Shown: piece by piece, positions 14,181 through 15,856 of the stretch | Position numbering within the stretch: the first letter of the stretch is position 1 | How the letters are laid out: every line of letters begins with the position of its first letter | NCBI GenBank assembly: GCA_041546305.1 | Contig: JBFEWO010000058.1 | Span: 1-15,856, forward strand | Reading direction: 5' to 3' | DNA length: 15,856 nucleotides | Origin: JBFEYJ01 sp041546305 | GTDB taxonomy: Bacteria > Pseudomonadota > Gammaproteobacteria > Thiohalomonadales > Thiohalomonadaceae | Translations under genes and position numbers: made by a program | Notes under the pieces: model-generated | The model's input: the letters and a program-made list of their open reading frames with translations, nothing else | Database searches by the model: none | Told to the model about the DNA's origin: nothing

Positions 14181-15856
14181 ATGGATAAAAGCTATAACCC
14201 CCACGCCATCGAGCAACGCTGGTACCAGACTTGGGAAGAGAACGGCTACTTCGGCCCCAAGACAGAGAAGGGCGACAACAAGGATGCGTACTGCATCATG
14301 ATCCCGCCGCCCAATGTCACCGGCACCCTGCACATGGGCCACGCCTTCCAGGACACAATCATGGATGCGCTGACCCGCTACCACCGCATGAAGGGCGAAA
14401 ACACCTTGTGGCAGCCGGGCACCGATCATGCCGGCATCGCCACCCAAATGGTGGTGGAGCGTCAGCTGGCTGCCGAGGGCAAATCCCGTCACGATCTGGG
14501 CCGCGAGGCCTTTGTCAACCGGGTGTGGGAATGGAAGGCCGAGTCCGGCGGTCATATCACCCGTCAGCTGCGCCGCATGGGCGCTAGCCCCGACTGGACT
14601 CGCGAGCGCTTCACCATGGACGAGGGCCTGTCCGATGCGGTGAAAGAGGTCTTCGTCCGCCTCTATGAAGAGGGCCTGATCTACCGCGGCAAGCGCCTGG
14701 TCAACTGGGACCCGGTGCTCCACACCGCCGTCTCCGACCTGGAGGTGATCAGCGAGGAAGAACAAGGCTACCTGTGGCACTTTCGCTACCCGCTGACCGA
14801 CGGCAGCGGCCACCTAGTGGTCGCTACCACCCGACCCGAGACCATGCTCGGCGATACCGCCGTCGCGGTGCACCCAGAGGATGAGCGCTACAAACACCTC
14901 ATCGGCAAAACCATCACCCTGCCGCTGGTCGGCCGTGAGATCCCGATCATCGGCGACGACTACGTCGAGATGGATTTCGGTACCGGCTGCGTGAAGATCA
15001 CCCCGGCGCACGACTTCAACGACTACCAGATGGGTCAGCGCCATGGCCTACCCATGATCAACATCTTCACCGTCGATGCGCACATCAACGACGAGGCGCC
15101 GGAGAAGTACCGCGGCCTGGAACGTTACGAGGCGCGGGACGAGATCGTCCATGACCTCAAGGCACTGGACCTGCTGGAGAAGATTGACGGCCACAAACTG
15201 ATGGTCCCGCGCGGAGACCGCACCGGCACCGTCATCGAGCCCTTCCTCACCGACCAGTGGTTCGTGGACCTGACCCGTGAAACCCAGGAAGACGGCCGCC
15301 CCGGCGGCAAAACCACCATCACCGACCCGGCCATCCAGGCGGTACGCGGCGGCGACATCACCTTCACGCCGAAGAACTGGGAGAACACCTACTTCCAGTG
15401 GCTGGAGAACATCCAGGACTGGTGCATCAGCCGCCAGATCTGGTGGGGACACCGTATTCCCGCCTGGTACGACGAGACGGGCAAGGTCTACGTCGGCCGC
15501 AGCGAGGCCGAGGTGCGCAACAAATACAATCTCATTTCCGAGATTGCGCTCACCCAGGACAACGACGTGCTCGACACCTGGTTCTCCTCCGCCCTTTGGC
15601 CCTTCTCCACCCTGGGTTGGCCCGAGCAGACCGATGCGCTCAAGACCTTCTATCCCACCAGCGTGCTGGTGACCGGTTTCGACATCATCTTCTTCTGGGT
15701 CGCCCGCATGATCATGATGGGCAAGAAGTTCATCGGCGATGTCCCGTTCCGCGAGATCTACATCCACGGCCTGGTGCGTGACTCCCACGGCCAGAAGATG
15801 TCCAAGTCCAAAGGCAATGTGCTCGACCCAATTGATCTGATCGACGGCATTGACCT
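14181..15856 (+). CDS. valS: valyl-tRNA synthetase, 3'-truncated by the window edge
   Basis: The first 558 residues are visible (E. coli ValS has 951). The enzyme is a class Ia synthetase that charges tRNA-Val in the cytoplasm and edits mischarged threonine. The start MDKSYNPHAIEQRWYQTWEE is typical. PPPNVTGTLHMGHAF holds the HIGH-type signature H-M-G-H at 51-54. The CP1 editing domain begins around residue 214 with VATTRPETMLGD and includes GTGCVKITPAHDFNDYQMG near 268-285. DWCISRQIWWGHRIPAWY precedes DVLDTWFSSALWPFSTLGWP. The second signature KMSKS lies at 539-543. The reading frame is open to the last base, ending in an incomplete codon. The ATG at 14181 is the only sensible start; the ribosome site is weak. 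In E. coli valS follows holC directly, whereas here two other genes intervene. Confidence 0.97.
   Translation, partial: MDKSYNPHAIEQRWYQTWEENGYFGPKTEKGDNKDAYCIMIPPPNVTGTLHMGHAFQDTIMDALTRYHRMKGENTLWQPGTDHAGIATQMVVERQLAAEGKSRHDLGREAFVNRVWEWKAESGGHITRQLRRMGASPDWTRERFTMDEGLSDAVKEVFVRLYEEGLIYRGKRLVNWDPVLHTAVSDLEVISEEEQGYLWHFRYPLTDGSGHLVVATTRPETMLGDTAVAVHPEDERYKHLIGKTITLPLVGREIPIIGDDYVEMDFGTGCVKITPAHDFNDYQMGQRHGLPMINIFTVDAHINDEAPEKYRGLERYEARDEIVHDLKALDLLEKIDGHKLMVPRGDRTGTVIEPFLTDQWFVDLTRETQEDGRPGGKTTITDPAIQAVRGGDITFTPKNWENTYFQWLENIQDWCISRQIWWGHRIPAWYDETGKVYVGRSEAEVRNKYNLISEIALTQDNDVLDTWFSSALWPFSTLGWPEQTDALKTFYPTSVLVTGFDIIFFWVARMIMMGKKFIGDVPFREIYIHGLVRDSHGQKMSKSKGNVLDPIDLIDGID

Noticed and set aside
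14079..15788. Minus-strand frames across valS
   Set aside because: They are antisense to a clear ValS with both synthetase signatures; these are composition artefacts.

Overview
The window is ordinary core chromosome of a moderately GC-rich gammaproteobacterium. The layout lptG-lptF, divergent from pepA-holC and followed by valS, is the one known from Escherichia coli. PurL and PepA align with the E. coli enzymes with active-site numbering shifted by only three and one residues. LptF/LptG imply a Gram-negative LPS outer membrane, and MnmH implies tRNA thiolation/selenation. I cannot name the genus from the sequence alone.

Layout: (1) 1-894, the 3' part of mnmH (selU) on the plus strand, convergent with (2) a minus-strand pair, purL (1758-5654) followed by an inositol-monophosphatase-family gene (916-1704). 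(3) A 209-bp divergent spacer, then a small RDD-family membrane protein (5864-6304). (4) A 227-bp convergent spacer (6305-6531) holding a GTTCAAG heptamer array whose inverted partner sits beside the stop codon of lptG. (5) lptF-lptG on the minus strand (8681 down to 6532), with overlapping stop and start. (6) A 124-bp divergent control region (8682-8805) with two dyads, then the plus-strand run pepA (8806-10311), holC (10319-10753) and an unrecognised 181-aa gene (10760-11305). (7) A C-rich 206-bp gap, then an 829-aa lipoprotein gene (11512-14001) closed by a strong intrinsic terminator (14052-14080). (8) valS from 14181, running off the right edge.

Functions: purine synthesis (PurL), tRNA modification (MnmH), LPS export (LptF and LptG form the transmembrane part of LptB2FG), peptide turnover (PepA), replisome loading (HolC) and valyl-tRNA charging (ValS). 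The accessory-looking parts are the 829-aa lipoprotein, which separates valS from holC, and the 181-aa protein encoded 6 nt after holC. No tRNA, rRNA, CRISPR array, insertion sequence or phage gene was seen. No gene-free stretch exceeds about 230 bp. I see no clear new defence or mobile system. The most promising leads are the lipoprotein with its duplicated C-terminal domain, the holC-linked protein with a 13-residue tandem repeat, the heptamer array and the lptF/pepA operator-like dyads.
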